A stretch of 64,000 nt of DNA from Hyphomicrobiales bacterium (GTDB lineage Bacteria > Pseudomonadota > Alphaproteobacteria > Rhizobiales > Beijerinckiaceae). The notes beneath the pieces are model-generated. The model had not been told where the DNA came from. It did not search any database and saw nothing but the letters and a program-made list of their open reading frames with translations. Below, one piece after another: positions 1 through 8,286 of this stretch. Where the stretch lies: NCBI GenBank assembly GCA_900470775.1, contig UCBZ01000010.1, positions 135,515-199,514 on the forward strand. Direction: 5' to 3'. Positions within the stretch are counted from its first letter, which is position 1; every line of letters begins with the position of its first letter. The translations under genes were made by a program, and so were the position numbers.

Positions 1-101
1 TCGCCACCGCCCTGCTCCCGGTGATCGAGGGCAAGGCGCCCGCGGATACGCATGATTCCTCGACCGCCGGCCTCGCCTGCTATCTCGCAGGCCAGGCCTG
101 A
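1..101 (+). CDS. C-terminal end of an unidentified protein (partial)
   Basis: An open frame runs in from the left edge and stops at TGA 99-101. It gives about 32 residues, ending CYLAGQA. Codon use is high-GC and looks coding, but the piece is too short for me to recognise a family. The start and most of the protein lie outside the window. About 88 bases separate it from the antitoxin gene that follows, so co-transcription is not obvious. Confidence 0.45.
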   Translation, partial: ATALLPVIEGKAPADTHDSSTAGLACYLAGQA

Positions 102-189
102 ATATGACGCGAAGCGGGCAGGTGGAGTCGTCGCTTGCCTCGAATGCAATCACTGCTTAATTTGCCATCAATGATGACGGAGCGCGGCG

Positions 190-438
190 ATGGCGAGCAT
201 GACGATCCGCAACATCGATGACCAGTTGAAGACACGCCTGCGAATGCGCGCGGCTTCCCATGGTCGCTCCATGGAAGACGAGGCCCGCGACATTCTGCGC
301 GCGGCGCTCTCGACCGAAAAGCGCCCCTCGCGCAATCTGGCCGCGACGATCCGCGCGCGCATCTCGCAGACCGGCGGCGTGAAGCTGGACCTGCCGCCTC
401 GCGAGCCGATCCGCGAACCGATCGATTTCGGCGGATGA
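190..438 (+). CDS. FitA/VapB-type ribbon-helix-helix antitoxin
   Basis: An 82-residue protein whose N-terminus (TIRNIDDQLKTRLRMRA, then a short turn and helix) reads as the Arc/MetJ ribbon-helix-helix DNA-binding fold of FitA-like antitoxins, also annotated as plasmid stability proteins. The C-terminal half is the flexible part that in this family wraps around the toxin. The stop overlaps the start of the PIN-domain gene by four bases (ATGA), the usual coupling in such pairs. By family knowledge the protein neutralises the downstream ribonuclease and represses the shared promoter. Confidence 0.85.
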   Translation: MASMTIRNIDDQLKTRLRMRAASHGRSMEDEARDILRAALSTEKRPSRNLAATIRARISQTGGVKLDLPPREPIREPIDFGG

Positions 439-860
439 TCGTCCTCGATACCAATGTGATATCCGAAATGCTGACACCGGCGCCGAACGCGTCCGTCGAA
501 GCATGGCTGGCCGCACAACCACCGGCATCGATTTTCACGACGGCGATCACGCAGGCGGAGATTCTTTACGGGCTCCGCCTTCTCCCGGACGGAAAGCGCC
601 GGACCGACCTTGAGGCGGCGATCCGGCCCATATTCGCGGAGGATTTCGAAGATCGCGTCCTGTCCTTCGATCCGCAGGCCGCCGATATCTATGCAAGCAT
701 CGCCGCCGCTCGTCGGCAAGCCGGCCGACCGATCAGCCAGTTCGATGCACAGATCGCGGCGATTGCCCTGTCGCGCGGCGCCGCCATCGCCACGCGCAAT
801 GTCGCCGATTTTGCCGGCATCGGCCTGACGGTCGTTAATCCATGGGACTTCGCGGCATAA
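435..860 (+). CDS. PIN-domain ribonuclease toxin (FitB/VapC family)
   Basis: A 141-residue protein with a complete PIN-domain acidic set: D5 in the opening LDTNVISE motif, E42, D104 in SQFDAQIA and D125 in NVADF. In this family these residues hold the metal ions of a single-strand-specific RNase, typically acting on tRNA or rRNA. The gene is translationally coupled to the ribbon-helix-helix antitoxin. The length is normal for FitB and no residue appears lost, so the toxin is probably functional. The RNA target cannot be read from sequence. Confidence 0.88.
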   Translation: MIVLDTNVISEMLTPAPNASVEAWLAAQPPASIFTTAITQAEILYGLRLLPDGKRRTDLEAAIRPIFAEDFEDRVLSFDPQAADIYASIAAARRQAGRPISQFDAQIAAIALSRGAAIATRNVADFAGIGLTVVNPWDFAA

Positions 861-1027
861 GTCTCGCTCGGAAACACCGGCCGTCTCAGTGGTCTGTCGT
901 GATCCGTGATGCCCGCCGGCATCGGCATGCGCTATGCAACACACCACGGGCTGACCAGCGATGCGCTTCACCCGCGCTTGCTTCGGCAACGACATCCCGC
1001 AAGGCCCTCAGGTGAGAATGAATCGAT

Positions 1028-3388
1028 ATGAGTGACGGCCTGACCGCTTTGCATTCCCCCCGGCTCACATCGCCACCCGACGATCCCCGCTCGCTCCGCC
1101 GCCGCGAGGACCAGCGCTTCCTGACCGGCCAGGGCGACTATCTCGACGACCGGCCTGTGACGGACGAACTCTTCGCCGCCGTGCTGCGCTCGCCGCATGC
1201 CCATGCCACGATCGTCTCGATCGATACGGCAGCCGCCGCAGCCTTGCCAGGCGTGCACGGCGTGTACACCTCAGCCGATCTCGACGGACTGGGTCCGCTG
1301 CCGTCCTACATCGTCGTCGCGACCGTTGATCCCTTGATCGTACCGCCGCGCCTGCCCCTAGCCCATGAGCGCGTCCGCCATGTCGGCGATCCCGTTGCTT
1401 TCGTCGTCGCCGACAGTGCGGCGCTGGCACGCGAGGCCTGCGAGCATATCGTCGTCGATTACGACATCCTGCCCTCGGTCACCGAGCTGCGCAGCGCGCC
1501 CGAGCCGGATGCGGCGCAGATCTGGCCGGAGGCGCCGGGCAATCTCTCCTATCGCTTCCATCGCGGCGATGCGGCCCCGGTCGCGAAGGCTTTCGCCGAG
1601 GCGGCGCATGTCGTCACCTGCGACCTCGTCAACAACCGCATCGTCGCCGCCGCGCTCGAACCGCGCATCGCGGTCGGGCATTTCGATCCGGAAACCGGCG
1701 TCTATCATCTCGAAATCAGCGGCGCCTCGGTCCACGCCATCCGCCGCGAGCTGGCGGAGGGCGTCTTCGGCCTGCCGCTCGACAAGGTCCAGGTCTCCTG
1801 CCCCGATGTCGGCGGCGGCTTCGGCATGAAGAACGTCACCTATCCCGAACATGCGCTGGTGCTCTGGGCCGCGCGCAAGCTCGGCCGGCCGGTGCGCTGG
1901 AGCGCCGAGCGCATCGAGGATTTCACCGGCGGTATTCACAGCCGCGACAATGTCAGCACGGCGAAACTCGCGCTCGACCGGAAGGGGCGCTTTCTCGCGC
2001 TCGCCGTCGAGACGATCGGCAATCTCGGCGCCTATGTCTCCTCGCTGGGACCGGGCAGCTCGACCAATGCGCCCGCCGCCGCCATGGGCGGGCTCTACGA
2101 TATCCCGGCGATGACGATGGATGTGCGCGGCGTCTTCACCAACACCGCCCCGATCGACGCCTATCGCGGCGCCGGCAAGCCCGAGGCGAACTATCTGATC
2201 GAACGCCTGATCGAGAAAGCGGCTCACCAGATCCGCATCGACCCGGCCGAACTACGCCAGCGCAACTTCATCCGCACATTCCCCCACCGCTCCGCCTTCG
2301 GCACGACGATCGACTGTGGCACCTTCGCGGAGAATCTCGACCAGGTGCTGCTGGCCGCAGACCGGGCGGGCTTTCCCGCCCGTAAGCGCGCGGCGAAGAA
2401 GCGCGGCAAGCTGCGCGGTTTCGGCATCGGCTGCTTCCTCGAAACGTCGCGCGGCCAGCCCAATGAGGAGGCCTGGCTGCGCATGCGCGAGGACGGCACC
2501 ATCGACATGGCGGTCGGCACGCAGTCCAACGGCCAGGGTCACGAGACCTCCTTCGCCCAGGTCGCGGCCGCGAAGCTTGGGCTGCCGGTCGAGACCTTCA
2601 ATCTCGTCCAGGCCGACACCACCCGCGTCCCGCGTGGCGGCGGCCATGGCGGCGCCCGCTCGCTGCATCTCGGCGGCACCGCGCTGGTGATGGCGGCCGA
2701 CGACCTGATCGCGAAGGCACAGCCGATCGCGGCGCAGTTGCTACAGGTCGGGGCCGACGCACTCACCTTCGAGAACGGCCGCTTCCATACGGCGGCTGGG
2801 CCGGACGGGCTGCGCCGCGAGATCGACCTGTTTGCGGTGGCACGGCATGTGCTCGACAGCACCGGCTCGGGGCTGGAAAGCCATGGCAACAATGTCTGCG
2901 ACGTCATCACCTTTCCCAACGGGGCGCAGGTCGCGGAGGTCGAGATCGATCCCGAGACCGGCGCGATCTCGCTGGAGCGCTATGTCGCGGTCGACGATTA
3001 CGGCACGCTGGTCAATCCACTGCTGACCGAATCCCAGGTCCATGGCGGGCTGGCGCAGGGCATCGGCCAGGCGTTGTTGGAGGAAGCGATCTACGATCCC
3101 GATTCAGGCCAGCTCCTCAGCGCGACCTTCATGGACTATGCCATGCCCCGCGCCGACGACATTCCGTTCTTCGATCTCGCCATGGTCGAGGTGCCGACCA
3201 AGGCCAACCCGCTCGGCGTCAAGGGCTCCGGCCAGGCCGGCTGCATCGGCGCGCCGCAGACGGTGATGAACGCCGTGCTCGACGCGCTGCGCCCGCTCGG
3301 CGTCACCCATCTCGACATGCCGGCCACCCCCGCCCGGATCTGGCGCGCGATCCGCGATGCGCCGGCGAGCACGACAAAGAAGGCCTGA
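1028..3388 (+). CDS. Xanthine dehydrogenase/CO dehydrogenase family molybdopterin-binding (large) subunit
   Basis: 786 residues, the normal length for a CoxL/XdhB-type large subunit. Family motifs are present: GGGFGMKN near residue 262, AYRGAGKPEANYLIERL around 378-394 and GTQSNGQGHET near 500. The C-terminal active-site loop, which usually reads KGxGE, here reads KGSGQAG with Gln at 736 where the proton-accepting Glu normally sits. The enzyme would hydroxylate or oxidise an aldehyde or heterocycle using Mo-cytosine-dinucleotide cofactor. Partner [2Fe-2S] and FAD subunits are not adjacent; the neighbours are a toxin-antitoxin pair and a convergent operon. Substrate unknown. Confidence 0.88.
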   Translation: MSDGLTALHSPRLTSPPDDPRSLRRREDQRFLTGQGDYLDDRPVTDELFAAVLRSPHAHATIVSIDTAAAAALPGVHGVYTSADLDGLGPLPSYIVVATVDPLIVPPRLPLAHERVRHVGDPVAFVVADSAALAREACEHIVVDYDILPSVTELRSAPEPDAAQIWPEAPGNLSYRFHRGDAAPVAKAFAEAAHVVTCDLVNNRIVAAALEPRIAVGHFDPETGVYHLEISGASVHAIRRELAEGVFGLPLDKVQVSCPDVGGGFGMKNVTYPEHALVLWAARKLGRPVRWSAERIEDFTGGIHSRDNVSTAKLALDRKGRFLALAVETIGNLGAYVSSLGPGSSTNAPAAAMGGLYDIPAMTMDVRGVFTNTAPIDAYRGAGKPEANYLIERLIEKAAHQIRIDPAELRQRNFIRTFPHRSAFGTTIDCGTFAENLDQVLLAADRAGFPARKRAAKKRGKLRGFGIGCFLETSRGQPNEEAWLRMREDGTIDMAVGTQSNGQGHETSFAQVAAAKLGLPVETFNLVQADTTRVPRGGGHGGARSLHLGGTALVMAADDLIAKAQPIAAQLLQVGADALTFENGRFHTAAGPDGLRREIDLFAVARHVLDSTGSGLESHGNNVCDVITFPNGAQVAEVEIDPETGAISLERYVAVDDYGTLVNPLLTESQVHGGLAQGIGQALLEEAIYDPDSGQLLSATFMDYAMPRADDIPFFDLAMVEVPTKANPLGVKGSGQAGCIGAPQTVMNAVLDALRPLGVTHLDMPATPARIWRAIRDAPASTTKKA

Positions 3389-3420
3389 GCACGCTGAACG
3401 CCGCCGTACTTGGAAGCGAG

Positions 3421-3541
3421 AACCACGCCGTCATTCCGGGCAAGCGAAGCGCAGACCCGGAATCCATCGTAGAGTTCAACGCCCTTCGATGGATTCCGGA
3501 GCGGCGCGGCTTCGCCGCTTGTCCGGAATGACGGCGTGGTT
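3421..3541. repeat. Palindromic intergenic repeat, family A
   Basis: An imperfect inverted repeat fills the convergent gap between the molybdopterin subunit gene and the SDR gene. The outer arms are AACCACGCCGTCATTCCGG and its reverse complement; an inner pair is built on GGAATCCATCG and CGATGGATTCC. Near-identical core sequences recur at 52903-53021 and 62523-62637. The element could fold into a hairpin at the 3' ends of both converging transcripts. It resembles REP/BIME-type elements of Hyphomicrobiales. Confidence 0.85.
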
Positions 3542-3557
3542 CCGAACCGAATTATCG

Positions 3558-4331
3558 TCAGCTCATCACCAGCCCGCCATCGACATGCAGCGTCTGGCCG
3601 GTGACGAAGCCGCTCCAGTCGGAGGCCAGGAACAGCACCGGCCCCGCCACATCCTCCGGCGTCGCGATGCGTCCGAGCGGTGTCTGCGCGATCAGCATGT
3701 CCTTCACCGCCTCGCGTGTCCCCCGGCTGGCATCGGTCGGATAGACCAGTCCCGGCGCGACGCAATTCACCCTAATGCCGAGCGGTCCGAGTTCCGTCGC
3801 CAGATTGCGGCTGAAGCCGATCAGCGCGGCCTTGGCGGTGGTGTAGTCGTGATAGGCGATGCTCGGGCGCGCCACGAGGTCGCTCGCCATGTTGACGATC
3901 GCGCCCCTGCCCCGCTGCCGCATCAAGGGCAGCACGGCCTGGCAGACATGATAGGTTGCCTTCAGCGCGCCATCCACCTGCGCCTGATAGGCCGACCACG
4001 GCGTCTCCCAGAAGCGCGCCCGGTCGTCCGGGTCGAAGACATAAGGCGCAAACGCGTTGTTGACGACGGCGTCGATCCGCCCGGCCTCCTCGCCGATAAC
4101 AGCGACCATCGCCGCGACCTCTTCGGGCACGGTCACGTCGGCCGCGATCGCCAGCGCCTGCCCGCCCGCCGCGCGGCAGGCCTCAACGACCGCCTGCGCC
4201 GCCGCCTCACTGCGCCGGTAGTTCACGATCACCAGCCCGCCCTCGGCCGCAAAAGCTTTTGCGAGCGCGGCGCCGATGCCCCGGCTCGCCCCCGTAACGA
4301 GGATGGTTTTGTCGCGGAATTTCATCGGCAT
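3558..4331 (-). CDS. Short-chain dehydrogenase/reductase, last gene of the TPP-riboswitch operon
   Basis: 257 residues, a complete classical SDR: cofactor motif GASRGIG at 14-20, NNA at 91-93, catalytic S150 and Y163-x3-K167. It resembles 3-oxoacyl-ACP-reductase-type SDRs, a label that says little about substrate. It begins four bases after the binding-protein gene and so belongs to the riboswitch operon. In context it could reduce the aldehyde delivered by the LuxC-like enzyme to an alcohol, or oxidise a hydroxyl group on the imported molecule. The first point is observed; the role is inference. Confidence 0.85.
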   Translation of the reverse strand: MPMKFRDKTILVTGASRGIGAALAKAFAAEGGLVIVNYRRSEAAAQAVVEACRAAGGQALAIAADVTVPEEVAAMVAVIGEEAGRIDAVVNNAFAPYVFDPDDRARFWETPWSAYQAQVDGALKATYHVCQAVLPLMRQRGRGAIVNMASDLVARPSIAYHDYTTAKAALIGFSRNLATELGPLGIRVNCVAPGLVYPTDASRGTREAVKDMLIAQTPLGRIATPEDVAGPVLFLASDWSGFVTGQTLHVDGGLVMS

Positions 4332-4335
4332 TGCC

Positions 4336-5328
4336 TCAAGGGATCAGATCCGACTTCACGACCTGCGCGATATCGATCGACTTCCCGATCAGTCCGAGCG
4401 TGTGGAAGGTATCGGCGCCCTTCTGCATCAGCTCCGGGTCGAAATGGCCGAGCCCCTTCGCGGCCGTCGTCGGCGACACCGTCGAGATGTTGCGCAGCTT
4501 GATGATCTCGAGATTGAGCGCCTCGTCGCGGCCATTGATCGCCCGCGTCACTGCGACCTTGGCCGCTTCCTCCGGCTTGGCAATCATCCAGGAGGCGCTG
4601 TCGCGATAGGCTTCGAGGAAGCGCTTCAGCAACGGCTTCTTCGCCTCATAGGTCGCCTGCGTCACGACGAAGATGTCGCTCGGCAGGTTGAGATGATCCT
4701 TAACCTCGATGACGTTGAAATCGGCCAGCCCCTTCGACTTCGCCACCAGCAGCCCGGTATCGGTCGCGGCGGTGGCGTCGACCTGCCCCTGGATCAGCGG
4801 CGCAAAGTTGAGCAGCCCGGTGACCTCGATCGTCACGTCGGTCTCTGTCAGCCCGACCTGGTTCAGCAGCACCTGCAGGTTTTGCCGCGTACCGCTCGAC
4901 AGGCTGTAGACGCCGATGCGCTTGCCCTTGAGATCGGCCGGGCCCCTGATGCCGTTGGCCTTGGGCGCGACGACGTTGAAGACATTCTGCGGATAGATAT
5001 TGTAGATCGCGACCAGCTTCTCGCCCTTGTCGAGCGCGAGATAGAGCGCGGCCGGATCGGTGAAGGCGATGTCGGCCTGGCCGGTCAGCATGGTCTGGAT
5101 CGCCGAGCCGCCGCCGGTGCCGGGCACATAACCGAGATCGATGCCCTTGGCCTTGAAGAAGCCCTTGTCCGGTTCGGCCAGCAGATTGGTGATCTCGCTG
5201 ATCGGCTGGCTCCAGCCCGCGACCGTGACCTTGTCGAGGGTTTGGGCGTGGCTGGAGGAGATGCCGGTCACCCCGATCGAGACGGCGCCAAGCAGCGCGA
5301 GCAGGTCGCGGCGTGAACTGTGGAACAT
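4336..5328 (-). CDS. ABC transporter substrate-binding protein, NMT1/THI5-like (ThiY/SsuA class)
   Basis: 330 residues with an N-terminal signal sequence (hydrophobic stretch after SRRDLL, ending ISSSHAQ). The mature part reads as an NMT1/THI5-like periplasmic binding protein: an early GFFKAKGIDLGYVPG segment, GKRIGVYSLSSGTRQNLQ in the middle, and a closing helix region. This class includes ThiY (pyrimidine precursors of thiamine) and nitrate/taurine/sulfonate binders. Position inside a TPP-riboswitch operon favours a thiamine-related ligand. The gene follows the permease by four bases. Confidence 0.85.
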   Translation of the reverse strand: MFHSSRRDLLALLGAVSIGVTGISSSHAQTLDKVTVAGWSQPISEITNLLAEPDKGFFKAKGIDLGYVPGTGGGSAIQTMLTGQADIAFTDPAALYLALDKGEKLVAIYNIYPQNVFNVVAPKANGIRGPADLKGKRIGVYSLSSGTRQNLQVLLNQVGLTETDVTIEVTGLLNFAPLIQGQVDATAATDTGLLVAKSKGLADFNVIEVKDHLNLPSDIFVVTQATYEAKKPLLKRFLEAYRDSASWMIAKPEEAAKVAVTRAINGRDEALNLEIIKLRNISTVSPTTAAKGLGHFDPELMQKGADTFHTLGLIGKSIDIAQVVKSDLIP

Positions 5329-5332
5329 CGGC

Positions 5333-6082
5333 CTATCCTTTCAGATGGTGGCGCAGCAGCAGCCGCTCGGTCAGGAGCGCCGCCTGGTAGAAGACCATGC
5401 CGAGCAGCGTGATCACGATGAAGAGCGCAAACATCAGGCTCGAATCCATCACGCTTTGGGCGGCGATGATCGAGGCTCCGAGTCCGGCCCGGCCGCCGAT
5501 GAACTCCCCGACGACGGCTCCCACCAGCGCCAATACGACGGCGACGCGAAGCCCGGCGAGGATCACCGGCAAGGCGCTCGGCAGCTTCAGCCGCAGCAGC
5601 GTCTGGAGCCGGCTCGCGCCGAGCATGCGGAAGAGTTCGCGCCGCGCCGGATCGACCTGGGCGAGCCCCGTCAGCGTGTTCTCCATCAGCGGGAAGAAGC
5701 AGATCAGCGCGGTGATCACCACCGTCGGCGTCATGCCGAAGCCGAACCATACGATGAAGAGCGGCCCAAGCGCGAGCTTGGGCACGACCTGGCTCGCGAC
5801 GATGTAGGGGTGCAGCAGCCGGCGCAGGAAGCCGGCCTCCGCCAGCAGGATGCCGATGCCGAGCCCGACGGCGCAGCCGAGCGCCAGCCCCAGCGCCATT
5901 TCGGTCGCGGTGATCCGCAGATGCGGCCAGAGGCGACCGGTCGCAATCTCGCTCCACAAGGTCGCGAAGACGGCCGACGGCGCTGGCACGATCAGCGCCG
6001 GCACGCCGCCGAGCCGGCACCAGGCTTCCCATGCAGCGAGCAGGACGAGCAGCAAGAACGCCGAGGCGAGGCGGGCCGTCAT
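5333..6082 (-). CDS. ABC transporter permease, NitT/TauT/ThiX class
   Basis: 249 residues, hydrophobic throughout, with about six membrane segments. It carries the conserved cytoplasmic EAA-type loop near RMLGASRLQTLLRLKLPSAL, which docks the ATPase. Size and pattern match the single permease of NitT/TauT-type importers (SsuC, ThiX). Its start overlaps the ATPase stop by four bases (ATGA). By context it forms the membrane channel for the ligand bound by the NMT1-like protein. Confidence 0.87.
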   Translation of the reverse strand: MTARLASAFLLLVLLAAWEAWCRLGGVPALIVPAPSAVFATLWSEIATGRLWPHLRITATEMALGLALGCAVGLGIGILLAEAGFLRRLLHPYIVASQVVPKLALGPLFIVWFGFGMTPTVVITALICFFPLMENTLTGLAQVDPARRELFRMLGASRLQTLLRLKLPSALPVILAGLRVAVVLALVGAVVGEFIGGRAGLGASIIAAQSVMDSSLMFALFIVITLLGMVFYQAALLTERLLLRHHLKG

Positions 6083-6843
6083 GGCGCTTCGTCCATCGCC
6101 TGCCGCAACGCCCGGCAGAGCGCGTTGAAGGGCTGTCCGTATCGCATCTCGCGCCGGCGCGGACGCGGCAGGTCGATCGGCATGTCGTGATGCAGCCGGC
6201 TCGCCGCCATGATCGCGACGCGATCGGCGAGATAGACGGCCTCCGTGATGTCATGGGTGACGAACAGCACGGTCGTCGCATGCAGCGCGCAGAGCGCCAG
6301 CAGGTCGTCCTGCAGTTCCTCCCGCGTCAGCGCATCGAGCGCGGCGAAGGGCTCGTCGAGCAGCAGCAGATCCGGTTGCGTGATCAGCGCGCGCGCGACG
6401 GCGACCCGGCTCTGCTGGCCGCCCGAAAGCTGGCCGGGATGCCGCTCGCCAAAGGCGCCGAGCCCGACCCGTTCCAGCAGGGCGCGGGCCTCGTCGCGAT
6501 CCTGCGCGGCCGGGCGACGCTTCAGCGACACCGGCAGCAGTACATTGTCGAGGACGCTCAGCCAGTCGAGCAGCGTCGGCTGCTGGAAGACGAAGCCGAT
6601 GCGCGAACCCGGCCCGGTCAGCGCCGAGCCGTCGATGCGCACGCTGCCCCGGTCCGGCGCCAGCAGCCCCGCCGCGAGCTTGAGCAGTGTGGTCTTGCCG
6701 CTGCCGCTCCGGCCGACCAGGCAATGGAAGGCGCCGCGCGGGATCGCCCAGTCGACGCGATCGACGATCGGCGGCTCCGTGCCATAGCGAAAGCTCGCCC
6801 CGTCGATGGCGACGAAGCCATCCGTCGCCGGCTCAATCGACAT
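6079..6843 (-). CDS. ABC transporter ATP-binding protein, NitT/TauT/ThiZ class
   Basis: 254 residues counted from the internal ATG at 6843. I prefer that start to one 14 codons upstream because it limits overlap with the luxC-like gene to 11 bases. Motifs are intact: Walker A GRSGSGKT at 44-51, signature LSGGQ at 139-143 and Walker B LLLLDEP at 159-165, so it should hydrolyse ATP. The downstream permease overlaps its stop. It energises the importer of the riboswitch operon. Confidence 0.88.
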   Translation of the reverse strand: MSIEPATDGFVAIDGASFRYGTEPPIVDRVDWAIPRGAFHCLVGRSGSGKTTLLKLAAGLLAPDRGSVRIDGSALTGPGSRIGFVFQQPTLLDWLSVLDNVLLPVSLKRRPAAQDRDEARALLERVGLGAFGERHPGQLSGGQQSRVAVARALITQPDLLLLDEPFAALDALTREELQDDLLALCALHATTVLFVTHDITEAVYLADRVAIMAASRLHHDMPIDLPRPRRREMRYGQPFNALCRALRQAMDEAP

Positions 6844-8284
6844 AATCGGCGAAACCTTCGGCGGCGAGTTCGGCCGACTGCTCAATCTCGGTGATCGTCA
6901 CGAGGTCGAGCAGGTTGAAGCGTCCGTCATTGTGCCAACCCGCTTCGGGAGCCGTCATCCGCCCGAAGGCGCAGATGCGGGTTACGCCGGCCTCGCCCAG
7001 CAGGGCCGCAATCCGGAACAGCTCCTCGGGCGTAGCCGCGACCGCCGCGCTCTGCAGAAAGGCCCGAAACGGCGCGATCAGCGGGATGACGTCGTCCAGC
7101 CTGTCCACGGCGACGATCTTCAGCGTCCGGTTCAGCCCGCTCGGCGCCAGCGGCTCGGCCTCTTCGACCAGGACGACGCTCCAGGGATCGGCGGCATCAC
7201 CGAGCACGACCCGCCCCTCCCCGTCGAAGGCGCGCATCTCCTCGGCATTCCGCCAGGAAGCGACGCCCGCCGCCTCCGCCACCGACAGCGCCCGGCGCGG
7301 ATGCCGGCGCGCAAAGCCCGCCAGCTCCCGCGAGACCTGCTCGGCGAAATCGCGCGGTGAAATCTTGCCGCCGCGTTCGACGAACAGCATCTGCGGCGCG
7401 TAGCAGCCCTGCTGCTCGTAACGCATCACGTCATGGGCGACGAGCCGCGCCAATGGCCCGGCCCGGCGCGTGTCGAGCGCTGCCGCCGAGACCAGCCCGA
7501 AGCCGATCTTGTGGCCATGGGCTAAGAAGCGTGCCGTCACCGGCGCGCGATCCCGGATCGCCGTCAGGGCCGCATTGCCGCCGAAGGCGACGACCGTATC
7601 CGCCTGATCCAGCCAAACCTGTTCGCTGTCCGCGTCCCCGCCCTTCCACCAGACGATCGCGAGGCACTCGCCCATCCTCGGGTCGATCTCGCCCAGAACC
7701 CTGGCGAACCAACCGGCCAGCAGCGGCTCGGCGCTGGCGACCTTGCCGACCGTTCCCGCCTTGACCAGCAGCCCCGAGATCAGGCTCCACAGCGGCAACC
7801 CCGGCACATTGCCGGCCCAGACATGCAACAGCAGCTCCGGCCCATGGGCGCGCGTGAAGCCGCCCTTCATCGCAGGCTGGAAGGCATCGAGCACAGCGGG
7901 ATTGGCGAAATCCTCGGCAAGAAAGCGCTGCAATTGCGGCGCCCTGAACGTCCTGAGATAGCCGGACAGTCCGAGTCGCACCGTCTCGGCATCGTACCCG
8001 GTCACGATCGGCAGCAGCGCCTCGGCTTTGCGCCGCCACGGATCGTCGCGGTCGAGCAGCCGCGCCACCGCCTTGTCGAGGGTCGCGACGATCTGCGCGA
8101 CGGAACGCGTCTTCAGATAGGCGCGCGCATTCTCACGGACGCGCGCGGCGAGCGCGAGGCTCTGCGCCTCGCTGAGCACCGGCACGGAGACCTGCACGCT
8201 CTCGCCCCAGGCGGCGAAGTCGAGCACGCGCCATTCGACCTCCTCGGTCGACAATCCCGGCAGATGCCCGGCGAACTCGGTCAC
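6833..8284 (-). CDS. LuxC-like acyl-CoA/acyl-protein reductase
   Basis: 483 residues. Family features of LuxC-type acyl reductases (aldehyde-dehydrogenase-like fold) are visible: HVWAGNVPGLPLW at 154-166, a nucleotide-binding VAFGGNAAL at 232-240 and the catalytic cysteine C294 in EQQGCYAPQ. LuxC takes an acyl group from LuxE onto its cysteine and reduces it with NADPH to an aldehyde. It starts two bases after the luxE-like stop, and no luciferase genes (luxA/luxB) lie in the window. Placement under a TPP riboswitch suggests the acid is a thiamine-related compound rather than a fatty acid. Function by family: confident; substrate: unknown. Confidence 0.85.
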   Translation of the reverse strand: MTEFAGHLPGLSTEEVEWRVLDFAAWGESVQVSVPVLSEAQSLALAARVRENARAYLKTRSVAQIVATLDKAVARLLDRDDPWRRKAEALLPIVTGYDAETVRLGLSGYLRTFRAPQLQRFLAEDFANPAVLDAFQPAMKGGFTRAHGPELLLHVWAGNVPGLPLWSLISGLLVKAGTVGKVASAEPLLAGWFARVLGEIDPRMGECLAIVWWKGGDADSEQVWLDQADTVVAFGGNAALTAIRDRAPVTARFLAHGHKIGFGLVSAAALDTRRAGPLARLVAHDVMRYEQQGCYAPQMLFVERGGKISPRDFAEQVSRELAGFARRHPRRALSVAEAAGVASWRNAEEMRAFDGEGRVVLGDAADPWSVVLVEEAEPLAPSGLNRTLKIVAVDRLDDVIPLIAPFRAFLQSAAVAATPEELFRIAALLGEAGVTRICAFGRMTAPEAGWHNDGRFNLLDLVTITEIEQSAELAAEGFADYVD

Positions 8285-8286
8285 GG

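Noticed and set aside
3357-4502. Long plus-strand open frame opposite the SDR gene
   Set aside because: The minus strand encodes a complete SDR with all motifs. The plus frame is Arg/Ala-rich shadow coding, as expected in high-GC DNA.
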